The notes below the pieces were generated by a model, which made no database searches, had not been told where the DNA came from, and saw only the letters and a list, made by a program, of their open reading frames with translations. Below are positions 16,819 to 25,778 of a stretch of 39,711 nt of DNA, piece after piece. The number at the start of each line of letters is the position of its first letter. Positions within the stretch are counted from its first letter, which is position 1. This DNA comes from an uncultured Eubacteriales bacterium. GTDB taxonomy: Bacteria > Bacillota > Clostridia > TANB77 > CAG-508. Made by a program: the position numbers and the translations under genes. The DNA lies in contig CASFHP010000014.1 in NCBI GenBank assembly GCA_949294555.1, positions 1 to 39,711 on the forward strand, read 5' to 3'.

Positions 16819-18759
16819 ATGAATAAAAAAATACTATTGCCAATAGCACTAATATTAAGTGTGATTTTCAGTATGTATATTTCAATATTTGTATATTATT
16901 TTTTTAAAGGAGATTTAGGAATAATATTAAATATAGATGTAAGTATAATATTAAACACTATAAAAGAACAACCAAAGGTTTTAGGATTATTTTTTTTAAT
17001 TGAATTAGTATTAGGGCTTTTATTGTGGCTATTCTCAAACAGAAACGGAAATGTATATAAAAGTGAAACTGTAAAATTAACAGACAAAATATCAGTTCCT
17101 AATACTGTTGGACAAGGTCAATATGGTACTTCATGGTGGATGACTCTTAAAGAGTTAAAGAAAATATTTAAAGAAAATGTAATAAAAAAAGAATTGCCAC
17201 CTGAAGAAATAAGAATAAATCATTCAGGAGTAGTTGTAAATTATGAGATAGGAAAAAAGCAAGATAGTGTAATTTGTATAAATAAAAATCTTCATGTAAT
17301 GCTAGTTGGTGCTAGTGGAAGTGGAAAGTCAAGGTCGGTTGTTATTCCAACAATAACAGCCTTGTCTATGTCGGAACAAGCACAAAATATGTTTATATCA
17401 GATGTTAAAGGAGAGTTATATGATTATACATGCGAGAATTTAAAAAAACAAGGTTACAAAGTTTATGTATTAGATTTTATAAATCCTAAAAAATCTAATA
17501 GATTTAATTTTTTAGATCCAATTATAATGGCAGTAGAGAAGGGAGATATACCATTAGCAGAGTCTTTAACAAGTGATTTAGTAAGTGTATTAGTTCCTGA
17601 TAATGCATCTGGAAAGGGAGAGCCTATATGGAGAAATGGAGAGCAGTCCATCATAAAAACTGGTATAATGGCGGTTGTTCTAGACAATGTAGGAGACAGA
17701 AGTAAACAAACTTTAAGTAATGTTTATTATTTCATTAGTGAAATGTTTGCTGAAAGAGAAGATGGAGAAATGTTAATTGATTTATATATGGAAGATAAAG
17801 AGGCGGATAATCCAATTAAAAAATTTTATGCAGTTGCATCTACTGCTCCATCGAGAACAAGAGGAAGTTTTGTTACATCAGCATTAAGTACATTACAAAT
17901 ATTCATAAATGAATACATTGATAATATAACATGTAAATCTGATTTTACTTTTGACGAATTTGAAGAGCACAAAACGGCAATCTTTGTATTATTGCCAGAT
18001 GATAAAAATACAAATAATACATTAGTTTCAATAATGGTGCAACAAATTTATACAGCATTAGTAGATTTAAGTAGAAAAAATGGAGGACAATTAAAAAATA
18101 AATTTAATTTTATACTAGACGAATTTTCTAATTTTACTAAGATAGATTCGTTTGAAACCATGCTTACAGTTTCAAGAAGTAGGAAAATATCATACCTTGT
18201 ATGCATACAATCGTTCGCCCAAATAGATCGCTTATATGGTAAAGAGGGGACTCAAAATTTCATGGATAATTGTGCCTTGTTATACTTAAAAACTAATAGT
18301 GTTGATACTGCAAATAAAATAAGTGAAAAACTAGGAACTTATACAACACAAGCATATTCAGAGAGTTCAAATACAAATATAAAAAATAATAGTTCAAGTT
18401 CAAGTATGAGTTTAATATCTCGTAAAGTATTAACTAGTGATGAAGTGTTAAGAATAAGCAACCCTTATGCTATTCTAATGCTTGCAGGGGAAAAACCTTA
18501 TCTTTGTCAATTACCTGATATGAGTAAAACAATATTTAATAAAGTAAATGATATGGGAGATGAAGAACATAATTTAAAATTAAGAATTGCAAGAGAAAAA
18601 CAAAGAGAAGAAAGAAAACTGTGTAAATCTCCTTTATGGGATATTTGGAACAAATATATTGAAAATGAAGAACAAGAAGAAACACGAGAAGATATAGAAA
18701 AGCAAGAAGAGTTTTTTGAACAATTTTTTACAAATAAAAAAGGAGGAGATAATGAATAG
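16819..18759 (+). CDS. VirD4-type coupling protein (T4CP)
   Basis: This is a 646-residue membrane ATPase that hands the relaxase-DNA complex to the secretion channel. Two N-terminal membrane helices lie at roughly residues 5-30 and 50-72. The Walker A is VGASGSGKSRSVV near residue 165 and the Walker B is FNFILDEFSNF near 435. FLDP and SDVKGELYD are VirD4/TraG features. The acidic C-terminal tail (EEQEETREDIEKQEEFFEQF) may bind substrates. It is followed without a gap by the pilin-like gene. Confidence 0.9.
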   Translation: MNKKILLPIALILSVIFSMYISIFVYYFFKGDLGIILNIDVSIILNTIKEQPKVLGLFFLIELVLGLLLWLFSNRNGNVYKSETVKLTDKISVPNTVGQGQYGTSWWMTLKELKKIFKENVIKKELPPEEIRINHSGVVVNYEIGKKQDSVICINKNLHVMLVGASGSGKSRSVVIPTITALSMSEQAQNMFISDVKGELYDYTCENLKKQGYKVYVLDFINPKKSNRFNFLDPIIMAVEKGDIPLAESLTSDLVSVLVPDNASGKGEPIWRNGEQSIIKTGIMAVVLDNVGDRSKQTLSNVYYFISEMFAEREDGEMLIDLYMEDKEADNPIKKFYAVASTAPSRTRGSFVTSALSTLQIFINEYIDNITCKSDFTFDEFEEHKTAIFVLLPDDKNTNNTLVSIMVQQIYTALVDLSRKNGGQLKNKFNFILDEFSNFTKIDSFETMLTVSRSRKISYLVCIQSFAQIDRLYGKEGTQNFMDNCALLYLKTNSVDTANKISEKLGTYTTQAYSESSNTNIKNNSSSSSMSLISRKVLTSDEVLRISNPYAILMLAGEKPYLCQLPDMSKTIFNKVNDMGDEEHNLKLRIAREKQREERKLCKSPLWDIWNKYIENEEQEETREDIEKQEEFFEQFFTNKKGGDNE

Positions 18760-19102
18760 AACTAGATTAATTAAAGTTATAAAAGTTTTATTAAGAATTG
18801 CATTAATTGCAATTTTTTTAGTTGTGATAAACAATACTGTTTTTGGTGTCAGTTTTCAAGATAGTCAAATAGTAAAAGGTACAGAACAACTTTTAAACAC
18901 AATTGTTGATTGGATTACAGGAATTGGAATAACAATATGTATAGGCTTTTTTATATATTATGTTATTTTACTAAATTCGTCAGATGAAGGAGAAAGAAGA
19001 AGGAATATAAAAAATGTAAAAACAACATTGATAGCAGCAATTTTAATTACAACAGGAGCTGGAATTATAAATTTATTACAAAGTATATATGGAGGAGGTT
19101 AA
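18752..19102 (+). CDS. VirB2/TrbC-like small membrane subunit
   Basis: This is a 116-residue protein with three hydrophobic segments: residues ~10-30 (signal-like), ~55-75 and ~90-110, separated by a charged loop SSDEGERRR. The shape and place fit TrbC/VirB2-like pilin-type proteins of Gram-positive T4SSs. Start 18752 is set by AAAAGGAGGAG and overlaps the end of virD4 by 8 nt. It ends in a glycine-rich YGGG. Confidence 0.65.
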   Translation: MNRTRLIKVIKVLLRIALIAIFLVVINNTVFGVSFQDSQIVKGTEQLLNTIVDWITGIGITICIGFFIYYVILLNSSDEGERRRNIKNVKTTLIAAILITTGAGIINLLQSIYGGG

Positions 19103-19108
19103 AGGTAA

Positions 19109-19939
19109 ATGGCAGATTTGTTGGTAGAGTTGATTTCAAACTTTATAGATGGCTCGCAAGCAACTTTAAATTCTCTATTTAATAGTATGGTAAATTTAGT
19201 ATTTTTCATTGAAAAAGAACTGTCAAGAGTCCAATTATCAAATGGAAGTTTTTTAAACTTTAATTCTATATATGAAGTAGTATATAATTATGCAATTTTT
19301 ATATTAGCATTAGTGTTTATAAAAAAGTTAATAAGTATATATTTTTTAGCACAAGAAGGAGATAAAGAACACAACCCAATATATCTAGGAATTGGTATGG
19401 TAAAAGCTATAATAGTGATGATATGTACCAAAGAAGTTTATTCATTATTTGTAGAGATAGTGAGTGAATTTTTAAATAGTATTATAAATAGCGTACCGCT
19501 AAATTTCACAGATTTAGCAGTATTATTAGGAAATAATATTGAAGGTGGAATTTTCACAGCAGTAGCATGTTTAGTTTTGATTATTTTATGGTTAATACTG
19601 ATATGTCAATTTATCGCAAAAGGAATTGAAATGTTAATATTACGAATTGGGATTCCTTTTGCTAGTATAGGGTTACTGAATACAGATAAAGGAGTTTTTC
19701 CAATGTATTGTAAAAAGTTTTTATCAAATGCTTTCACACTAGTAGTACAATTAACATTATTGCATTTGTCGATATTGATACTTGCAAATGGTCATTTAAT
19801 TTATGGAATAGCATTTGCAATTATGGCAGTAAATACACCAGCATTATTAAGTGAATTCATGGTTAGACCGCAAGGTAATATTATAAATTCTATTGGAAAT
19901 ACTGCAAGGTCAATCAGAGCATTGAGATTTTGGAAATAA
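19109..19939 (+). CDS. VirB6/TrbL-like polytopic channel protein
   Basis: This is a 276-residue protein with about five or six membrane helices (for example FILALVFIKKLISIYF and GGIFTAVACLVLIILWLILI). It ends in a short basic cytoplasmic tail. This is the VirB6/TrbL arrangement that forms the inner-membrane platform of the T4SS. ATG 19109 follows GGAGGAGGTTAAAGG. The gene sits in the fixed order VirD4, pilin, TrbL, PrgI, VirB4 seen in many clostridial elements. Confidence 0.7.
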   Translation: MADLLVELISNFIDGSQATLNSLFNSMVNLVFFIEKELSRVQLSNGSFLNFNSIYEVVYNYAIFILALVFIKKLISIYFLAQEGDKEHNPIYLGIGMVKAIIVMICTKEVYSLFVEIVSEFLNSIINSVPLNFTDLAVLLGNNIEGGIFTAVACLVLIILWLILICQFIAKGIEMLILRIGIPFASIGLLNTDKGVFPMYCKKFLSNAFTLVVQLTLLHLSILILANGHLIYGIAFAIMAVNTPALLSEFMVRPQGNIINSIGNTARSIRALRFWK

Positions 19940-19959
19940 AAAAGAAAGGAGGAAATTAT

Positions 19960-20541
19960 ATAGAAATATTAAAATCAATGATAAGTACATTACAAAGTAT
20001 GTCAATAGTTTTAGCAACAATAGCTTTTATAGTGATAATGATAAAAATAGTTGTTGAACCTGATAATAAACATAGAGATATAAAAATATTAAAAAATGTG
20101 TTGATTGCATTTGTTTTAGTTGTAGTAACATTATCAATTATAGAAATGCCACAATATTATTATGGAAATGATGTGAGTATTGTAGATGGCGGAATGGCAG
20201 AAATGACATTTGCTGATATTGTTGATAAAGATTGTCAGGGAAGAGAAACAGTAAATGTGGATGGGAAATGGTATGTAGTGACAGATAAAGACAAAACATT
20301 AGGAGCAATGTCAGGAGGTGCAGAATTAGAAACAGTAGGTAATGCAGGAATGTATAATGTAACAATTAGTGGTATAAGTGTTTTAAGAAAATATAGTGAA
20401 TGTCAAGGCTTTTTTAAAGGATATTTTGCAGAAATTCATTATTATAGAGACAGTGATGGATTTGTATTTCCTGCTAGTATGACATATAACGAATATATGG
20501 AAAGTAAAGGATTATATCTTAATATGGATAATTTATCGTAA
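19960..20541 (+). CDS. Membrane protein with extracytoplasmic domain (apparent AUA start)
   Basis: This ~193-residue protein is one I do not recognise by family. Two membrane helices near the N-terminus (SIVLATIAFIVIMIKIVV and VLIAFVLVVVTLSII) are followed by a ~130-residue probably external domain. That domain contains the repeated cysteines CQGRET and SECQGFF. The arrangement hints at a second VirB2-like or channel-associated subunit. GGAGG at 19948-19952 is 7 nt from an in-frame ATA at 19960. ATG 19978 lies 25 nt from the site and TTG 19930 lies before it, so AUA is the best-placed codon. Confidence 0.55.
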   Translation: MEILKSMISTLQSMSIVLATIAFIVIMIKIVVEPDNKHRDIKILKNVLIAFVLVVVTLSIIEMPQYYYGNDVSIVDGGMAEMTFADIVDKDCQGRETVNVDGKWYVVTDKDKTLGAMSGGAELETVGNAGMYNVTISGISVLRKYSECQGFFKGYFAEIHYYRDSDGFVFPASMTYNEYMESKGLYLNMDNLS

Positions 20542-20567
20542 AAAGATATATTAATATAGGAGGTCTT

Positions 20568-20912
20568 ATGGAAGATAAAAAAATGTTACGAATACCAAAA
20601 ACAATAAAAACTAAAACAGAATTTTTTATTGGATTTGGTGTTGCAGAATTAGTAAAAACAATAATTATATCAGCAATAGCAAGTGCATTTGCTTATATAA
20701 TATACTTAATAAAAAATGAAACAATAACACCAGTTTTCATTGTAATCACTTCTGCAACTATTAGTGTAGTATTATTTACTAAAAATTCAATTAACTTTTC
20801 CTTATTTGATTATATATTAAACATAATAAAATTTCAATTATCTCAAAAGCAATATAAATATAGAAAAGGAGGTAATGATATATATTTAATTTTAGAAGAA
20901 AAAAAGAAATAA
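20568..20912 (+). CDS. PrgI/VirB3-like membrane protein
   Basis: This is a 114-residue protein. The N-terminal MLRIPKTIKTKTEFFIGFGV is followed by two adjacent membrane helices and a short C-terminal part with QLSQKQYKYRKGGND. This is the size and shape of PrgI family (VirB3-like) proteins, which sit beside the VirB4 ATPase in Gram-positive T4SSs. The site is AGGAGGTCTT. The C-terminus overlaps the next gene by 31 nt. Confidence 0.7.
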   Translation: MEDKKMLRIPKTIKTKTEFFIGFGVAELVKTIIISAIASAFAYIIYLIKNETITPVFIVITSATISVVLFTKNSINFSLFDYILNIIKFQLSQKQYKYRKGGNDIYLILEEKKK

Positions 20913-21463
20913 GTGCAAATGAATTTATAAATATTAAAGATATAAAATCAAAATTTTTATTTACAAAAGATAACAAAATAATTTGTTTTGTAAAAGTAGA
21001 GCCTAAAAATTGGGATTTATTATCAGATGATGAAAAAGAAGTATTGATAAAAAAATTAGCCATAGAATTTTCAACAGAAAATTTGGGGTACAAAATACTA
21101 ATAATTCCTAAAATAGTAGATATTGCTTACAATATAGAATTTCAAAAAAATTTATATAGTAAATTAGATAGTAAAATAAAAAAAGAAATTATTAGTAAGA
21201 GAATTAAAGAATTAAAAGAATTGGTTGGAAGTGAAGAAATTATTGAAAACGAATATTATATTGAAATTTGGTGCGAAGATAAGGAAGAAACATGCTTAAA
21301 AAGAGCAAGAGAGTGGGTTAATAGATTAAATATTTGCAACTTGGAGGCTAAAATTTTAGAAGAAGAAGAAATAAATAGGTTAATGCAGAGTTTTACAATG
21401 CCTGAGGTTAGTAATGAAAGTTTTATGTATCGAGAAAATAATGGAAAAAGAAAGGAGATTTAA
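20882..21463 (+). CDS. VirB4-associated cytoplasmic protein (apparent AUA start)
   Basis: This is a ~193-residue protein starting FNFRRKKEISANEF. It contains FVKVEPKNWDLLSDDEKEVL and a helical C-terminal half. Its composition and position directly before virB4 resemble the N-terminal, non-ATPase part of VirB4/TraC proteins, here as a separate gene; this is an inference. The open frame begins after TGA at 20876-20878. AAAAGGAGG ends at 20872, and the only plausible start is ATA at 20882. No ATG, GTG or TTG occurs in frame until TTG 21044, which would delete 54 residues and has no site. It ends TAATG, overlapping the methyltransferase start. Confidence 0.55.
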   Translation: MFNFRRKKEISANEFINIKDIKSKFLFTKDNKIICFVKVEPKNWDLLSDDEKEVLIKKLAIEFSTENLGYKILIIPKIVDIAYNIEFQKNLYSKLDSKIKKEIISKRIKELKELVGSEEIIENEYYIEIWCEDKEETCLKRAREWVNRLNICNLEAKILEEEEINRLMQSFTMPEVSNESFMYRENNGKRKEI

Positions 21464-22155
21464 TGCAGAAAAATAAATTATACAATATGAATTGTGAAGA
21501 TGGACTAAATTTGATTGAGGATAATTCTGTGGATTTAGTGGTAATAGATCCACCATATTTAATAAATTTAACAAAAGTAAGAAAGCCAACTAGATTTAAT
21601 AATTATGCTAATGATATTCTAGATATAAAGGATGGTTTTAAAACAGAGGTATTAGATTTATTAGTAAAGAAAATGAAAAAAATAAATATTTATATATATT
21701 GTTCAAAATTACAAGTTCCTTTATATTTAGAGTATTTTAAAAATAAGAATTGCAACTACGAAATACTAACTTGGCATAAAACAAATCCATCTCCACTTGT
21801 AAATAATACATACTTACCTGATACAGAGTATGTATTATTTTTTCGCCAAAAAGGTGTAAAACTATATGGAAATTATCATACAAAAGCAAAATATTTTTTG
21901 AGTGGAACTTTACAAAAACAAAAAAAATTATATGGTCATCCTACGGTAAAACCTATTGATTTTGTAGAAAGACATATAATAAATTCCTCAAAGGAAGGCG
22001 ACCTAGTGCTAGATTGTTTTGCTGGCTCTGGTACAACACTAGTTGCTTGTATAAAAAATGGTAGAGATTTTATAGGTTTTGAAAAAGAAGAAAAATATTG
22101 TAAGGTTGCAGAACAGAGAATAAAACAAGCATTTGCAGAAAGGAGGAGTTGTTAA
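21463..22155 (+). CDS. DNA methyltransferase (beta-class, N6-adenine or N4-cytosine)
   Basis: This is a 230-residue enzyme that transfers a methyl group from SAM to DNA. The catalytic motif IV is VVIDPPYL near residue 30, and the SAM-binding motif I is DCFAGSGTTLVACIKNG near residue 185. This catalytic-first order is the beta class. The end includes FIGFEKEEKYCKVAEQRI. No restriction endonuclease gene is adjacent, so it is an orphan enzyme that could mark the element's own DNA or alter host patterns. It is inserted in the T4SS operon between the VirB4-associated protein and virB4, with stop-start overlaps on both sides. Its cofactor is the product of the metK in the same element. Confidence 0.85.
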   Translation: MQKNKLYNMNCEDGLNLIEDNSVDLVVIDPPYLINLTKVRKPTRFNNYANDILDIKDGFKTEVLDLLVKKMKKINIYIYCSKLQVPLYLEYFKNKNCNYEILTWHKTNPSPLVNNTYLPDTEYVLFFRQKGVKLYGNYHTKAKYFLSGTLQKQKKLYGHPTVKPIDFVERHIINSSKEGDLVLDCFAGSGTTLVACIKNGRDFIGFEKEEKYCKVAEQRIKQAFAERRSC

Positions 22156-23930
22156 TAAAAAAACCAGATGTAATAAATGAACAATTATTAAATTTTATAG
22201 TTCCAGTAAGTGGAATAGAATTTCAAAAGAATAAAATATTTATGGGAGAAAATTATTATAAAGTATTTACTATAATTGATTATCCTATGAATATTCAAAT
22301 AGGATGGCTTGCAAAGCTATTAAGTAACTTAGGTATTTTTGCCAGCATACATATAGAGCCAGTGGATAATAGCATGTTATTACAAGCTGTTAATAGTAGA
22401 ATAAGACAAGCTAGAGGTCTTGCAAAAACTGCAAAAGATGAAGTAGAAAAACAAAGAAAAGAATTAGAGATAGAAGAAGCAAAAAATATGATAACAGAAA
22501 TAGACCAAAATAATGAAGTGATATCATATATGACAATTTATGTAATGGTTTTTTCACAAGAGTTAAAAGAATTAGAAGAAAAATGTAAAACAGTAAGAAG
22601 AATAGCATCAATGTTAAAATTAAAATTACGACCAATGACAAACTTTTCTATAAAAGATGGTTTTAAAGCGATAAGTCCATTTGAGATAACAGATGAAAAT
22701 GTAAATTATAATTTTAGACAAAATATATTTATGAATGACCTTACAGGCTCATACCTATTTAATACAAATGCATTAATAGAAGAAAAAGGTTATTTAATTG
22801 GAAAAACAGACGTAGGAGGATTAGTTATTCCAGACTTTTGGAAAAGAGGACAAGATGTTGTTAATGGAAACATTGCAATATTTGGTGAAAGTGGAGTTGG
22901 TAAAAGTACAACTATAAAAAAGATTTTTATAAATGAAAGCATAACAAGCAAAATATTACTAATAGACCCACAGGGAGAATATGTAGATATGGCAAAACAA
23001 ATGAATGGAAATGTATTTGATTGTAGTGGATTAAAGAAAAATGAGGGAATTATAAATCCTTTACAAATAAGGGTAAGTGATTCTGAAAATAATATCAATT
23101 ATTTAACAAAACATCTTCAATTCCTACAATCATTTTTTAATATTTTATTTCCAACATTAAATGAAATACAAATTTCTTTGCTAGATGAAGTATTAGAGGA
23201 ATTATATAAAAGCTTTGATATAGATGAAACAACAGAAATTGATAAGTTAGAAAATGATGATTTTCCGATATTAGAGGATTTATATGACCTAATAGAAGAA
23301 AAATATAATAACACAAAAAAGGCGGATTATGAAGTTTTATTATCAATTATAAGACCAATTTCAATAGGACAATTCAAGTCTATATGGAATGGATATACAA
23401 ATGTTAATAGTAAAAATGACATAACAGTATTTGATACATCAAATCTACAAGGTTTTTCAATATTATATAAAAGAGCACAGTATTATAATATTTTGTCTTA
23501 TATATGGGAAATTGTCACAAGAGATGTAAAAGAAAAAGTATGTGTTATTGCCGAAGAATGTCATATATTGTTAAGTAAAGATGTAACACAAACGGCAGAA
23601 TTTTTGAAATATATAATAGCAACTATAAGAAAATATAATGGAATAGCACTGGTTGCAACTCAAACAGTAGGGGACTTTATGAATAATGATATGAAAATAT
23701 ATGGGCAAAGTATTATATCAAATTGTGGAAATAAGTTTATATTTCGTTCAAACTATAAAGACATAAGCGACTTGCAAGAAATATGTGGCTTTTCTCAAAG
23801 TGAAAAAGAAATATTAAAGAATGCTACAAAAGGAGAATGTATTTTTATATCAGGAAATAAAAGAATACATACGAAAATTATTTTATTAGAAATGGAAAAA
23901 GAAATAATAAAGGACAGTGGTGGCAGATAA
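22155..23930 (+). CDS. VirB4-type T4SS ATPase (apparent AUA start)
   Basis: This is a ~591-residue motor protein of the conjugation channel. The N-terminal ~200 residues are CagE/TrbE-like. The ATPase part has Walker A IFGESGVGKSTTIKK near residue 250, LLIDPQGEYVDMA, and a Walker B-type segment KVCVIAEECHILL near residue 465. A late TQTVGDFM and FIFRSNYKD follow. The start is unusual: GGAGG at 22142-22146, then TAATA at 22153-22157, in which TAA is the methyltransferase stop and ATA is in frame 8 nt from the site. This mirrors the TAATG junctions of the neighbours. TTG 22149 is only 2 nt from GGAGG but remains an alternative. Confidence 0.85.
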   Translation: MKKPDVINEQLLNFIVPVSGIEFQKNKIFMGENYYKVFTIIDYPMNIQIGWLAKLLSNLGIFASIHIEPVDNSMLLQAVNSRIRQARGLAKTAKDEVEKQRKELEIEEAKNMITEIDQNNEVISYMTIYVMVFSQELKELEEKCKTVRRIASMLKLKLRPMTNFSIKDGFKAISPFEITDENVNYNFRQNIFMNDLTGSYLFNTNALIEEKGYLIGKTDVGGLVIPDFWKRGQDVVNGNIAIFGESGVGKSTTIKKIFINESITSKILLIDPQGEYVDMAKQMNGNVFDCSGLKKNEGIINPLQIRVSDSENNINYLTKHLQFLQSFFNILFPTLNEIQISLLDEVLEELYKSFDIDETTEIDKLENDDFPILEDLYDLIEEKYNNTKKADYEVLLSIIRPISIGQFKSIWNGYTNVNSKNDITVFDTSNLQGFSILYKRAQYYNILSYIWEIVTRDVKEKVCVIAEECHILLSKDVTQTAEFLKYIIATIRKYNGIALVATQTVGDFMNNDMKIYGQSIISNCGNKFIFRSNYKDISDLQEICGFSQSEKEILKNATKGECIFISGNKRIHTKIILLEMEKEIIKDSGGR

Positions 23931-24496
23931 TGAAAAATAAAATATTGTTAGTTCTAGGAATTACAATGTTTATACTAATTATAACGGCTACTAACATATT
24001 ATTATTGGTAAAAAGTGAAGAGCCAACACAAATAGAAGAACAAACAATAAGTAATGAAGAGAATATAACACATACAGGTACATTTTTAGTACCTGTGGAA
24101 AATTATATGAAAATGACTTCTAAATATGGGATAAGGATACATCCTATTACAAAAAAGCAATCTTTTCATACTGGAGTAGATTTGGTGGGTAGTGTAGGAA
24201 GTTATATATTAAGTATAAGCAAAGGAGAAGTATTTAAGATAAGTAAAACAAATGCTTATGGTAATTCAATAGAAATAAAGCATATAGATGAAGAGGGAAA
24301 TATTTTTTATAGTTTTTATGCACATCTAAGAGATAATTCAATAAGTGTAAAAGTAAATCAAGAAATACAAGAAGGTCAAAGAATTGGTATTCAAGGCACT
24401 ACAGGTTGGAGTACAGGAGAACATTTACATTTTGAAATAAGAAATTCAAATCATGAACATATAGACCCTACATCATATTTATTTGAAAAAATATAG
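23930..24496 (+). CDS. M23 (LytM-type) peptidase with membrane anchor
   Basis: This is a 188-residue protein with an N-terminal membrane helix (residues ~5-27), a short linker and an M23 metallopeptidase domain. Zinc ligands are seen in SFHTGVDLVG (HxxxD) and GEHLHFEIRN (HxH), and FYAHLRDN is also conserved. Such enzymes cut peptide bridges of peptidoglycan. In conjugative systems they open the wall for the channel, the role VirB1 plays elsewhere. It overlaps virB4 by one stop-start codon (TAATG). Confidence 0.85.
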   Translation: MKNKILLVLGITMFILIITATNILLLVKSEEPTQIEEQTISNEENITHTGTFLVPVENYMKMTSKYGIRIHPITKKQSFHTGVDLVGSVGSYILSISKGEVFKISKTNAYGNSIEIKHIDEEGNIFYSFYAHLRDNSISVKVNQEIQEGQRIGIQGTTGWSTGEHLHFEIRNSNHEHIDPTSYLFEKI

Positions 24497-24507
24497 AAGG
24501 AGAAGAT

Positions 24508-24717
24508 ATGGAAAAGTCAGCAAAAAAAGAGTTATTTATATATAGTTTTATATTAGTAATGTTAGTGGTGGTAGTAGTAGTTAAAAATTTTATATTACCC
24601 AAAACAGATAATAATATTGCAGAAAATACGGTAAATCAAACAAATGAACAATATCTAACAGTAAATAATACGACATACAATACAATGTATCAAGAAGAAT
24701 GGATGGGAGAAGTATAA
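24508..24717 (+). CDS. Small signal-anchor protein
   Basis: This is a 69-residue protein with one N-terminal membrane helix (LFIYSFILVMLVVVVVV) and a short, asparagine- and threonine-rich external tail. I recognise no family. The AAGGAGAAGAT site and the 11-nt gap to the M23 gene indicate co-translation. It is probably a small T4SS accessory or lipoprotein-like component, but it has no lipobox cysteine. Confidence 0.55.
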   Translation: MEKSAKKELFIYSFILVMLVVVVVVKNFILPKTDNNIAENTVNQTNEQYLTVNNTTYNTMYQEEWMGEV

Positions 24718-24734
24718 AAAAGTGAGGTGACAAA

Positions 24735-25778
24735 ATGCTAATTTACATATCTACACTAGAAAAAGCAAATATAATAGAAGATGTATGCCAAGAAAAAAAT
24801 ATTCTGGTACTTAAAGGAATTGTAAAAAAGAATTTTAATTTCTTTTTATATTCAAACCTACAAAGCGAATTTGAAAATGTAGACTATATTGTAATAGAGA
24901 TTGATTCATTAGTAACAAATAGTGAAGAAGAAATTATCAATGGAATAAAAAAATTAAAAATGTTTCATAAAATGAAAATAATAGTAATTTGTAATATTGA
25001 AGAAGATAAAAATCAGAAAATAATTTCAAGACTAATAAATGAATTAAAAATCTATAATATTATAACTAAAACAGAAGATAAAGAAATAAAAGAGGAATTA
25101 AAAAATCTTATTATGAATAATGCGGAATATAAGAATATTAGTTTTTTAAATATTCAAGAGCAAAAAAATATAGGAGTATTAGGAATTAAAAGTGGCATAG
25201 GTACTACAACACAAAGCATTGCAATAACTAAGTTTATAAATTTTACTACAAATTCTGAACAAGCATGTTATATTGAAAGAAATCAAAGCGAAGTGTTTGA
25301 GAATTTAAAAAAATATTATAACTTAAAAGAAGAAAATAATAGTATAACATATAAAAATGTAGATATGTATAAAAATAAGCCGAGAGGTTATAAGTATAAT
25401 ATTTTTGATTTTGGAAATATAATGCAAGTTCAAAATATAAATGAATTTTTTAAATGTGATATTAAAATTATTATATCTGGCAGTAAAGCATGGCAAATGA
25501 ATTATTTGTTTAAAACTTTTGAAATATTAGAAAAAGTAGATAAAAAAGAAATTTATTTTATTATAAATGCAACACCAGAAGAAGAATATAAAAAGATAAA
25601 AAAGGCAATGGGAAAATATAAAAGAAATACATATTTTTCAAAAGAAATAAAAAATCCATTTAGTGAAAGTCTTGATAATAAAGAGATTTACAAAGAAATT
25701 TTTAATAGTTTAGAAATACAAGAAGGAAAAAATGAAATCATAAATAAAAAGTGGAGGAGAAAAATTGGTAAAATTTAA
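24735..25778 (+). CDS. ParA/CpaE-like protein with altered P-loop
   Basis: This is a 347-residue cytoplasmic protein. Residues ~1-130 look receiver-like, as in CpaE. From about residue 140 it resembles MinD/ParA ATPases: IGVLGIKSGIGTTTQSIAI corresponds to the deviant Walker A KGGxGKTT, but the GK lysine is a threonine. NIFDFGNIMQ takes the place of the D-rich switch, and EIYFIINATPEEE that of the later NxxP region. ATP hydrolysis may be lost or changed. CpaE/MinD-like proteins place secretion or pilus machinery at the membrane, which would fit this T4SS operon. Confidence 0.6.
   Translation: MLIYISTLEKANIIEDVCQEKNILVLKGIVKKNFNFFLYSNLQSEFENVDYIVIEIDSLVTNSEEEIINGIKKLKMFHKMKIIVICNIEEDKNQKIISRLINELKIYNIITKTEDKEIKEELKNLIMNNAEYKNISFLNIQEQKNIGVLGIKSGIGTTTQSIAITKFINFTTNSEQACYIERNQSEVFENLKKYYNLKEENNSITYKNVDMYKNKPRGYKYNIFDFGNIMQVQNINEFFKCDIKIIISGSKAWQMNYLFKTFEILEKVDKKEIYFIINATPEEEYKKIKKAMGKYKRNTYFSKEIKNPFSESLDNKEIYKEIFNSLEIQEGKNEIINKKWRRKIGKI

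Noticed and set aside
10794..22157. AUA as a reassigned methionine codon in the whole element
   Set aside because: AUA is one of the most frequent internal codons and sits at positions where isoleucine fits (for example in membrane helices), so it is read as Ile internally.
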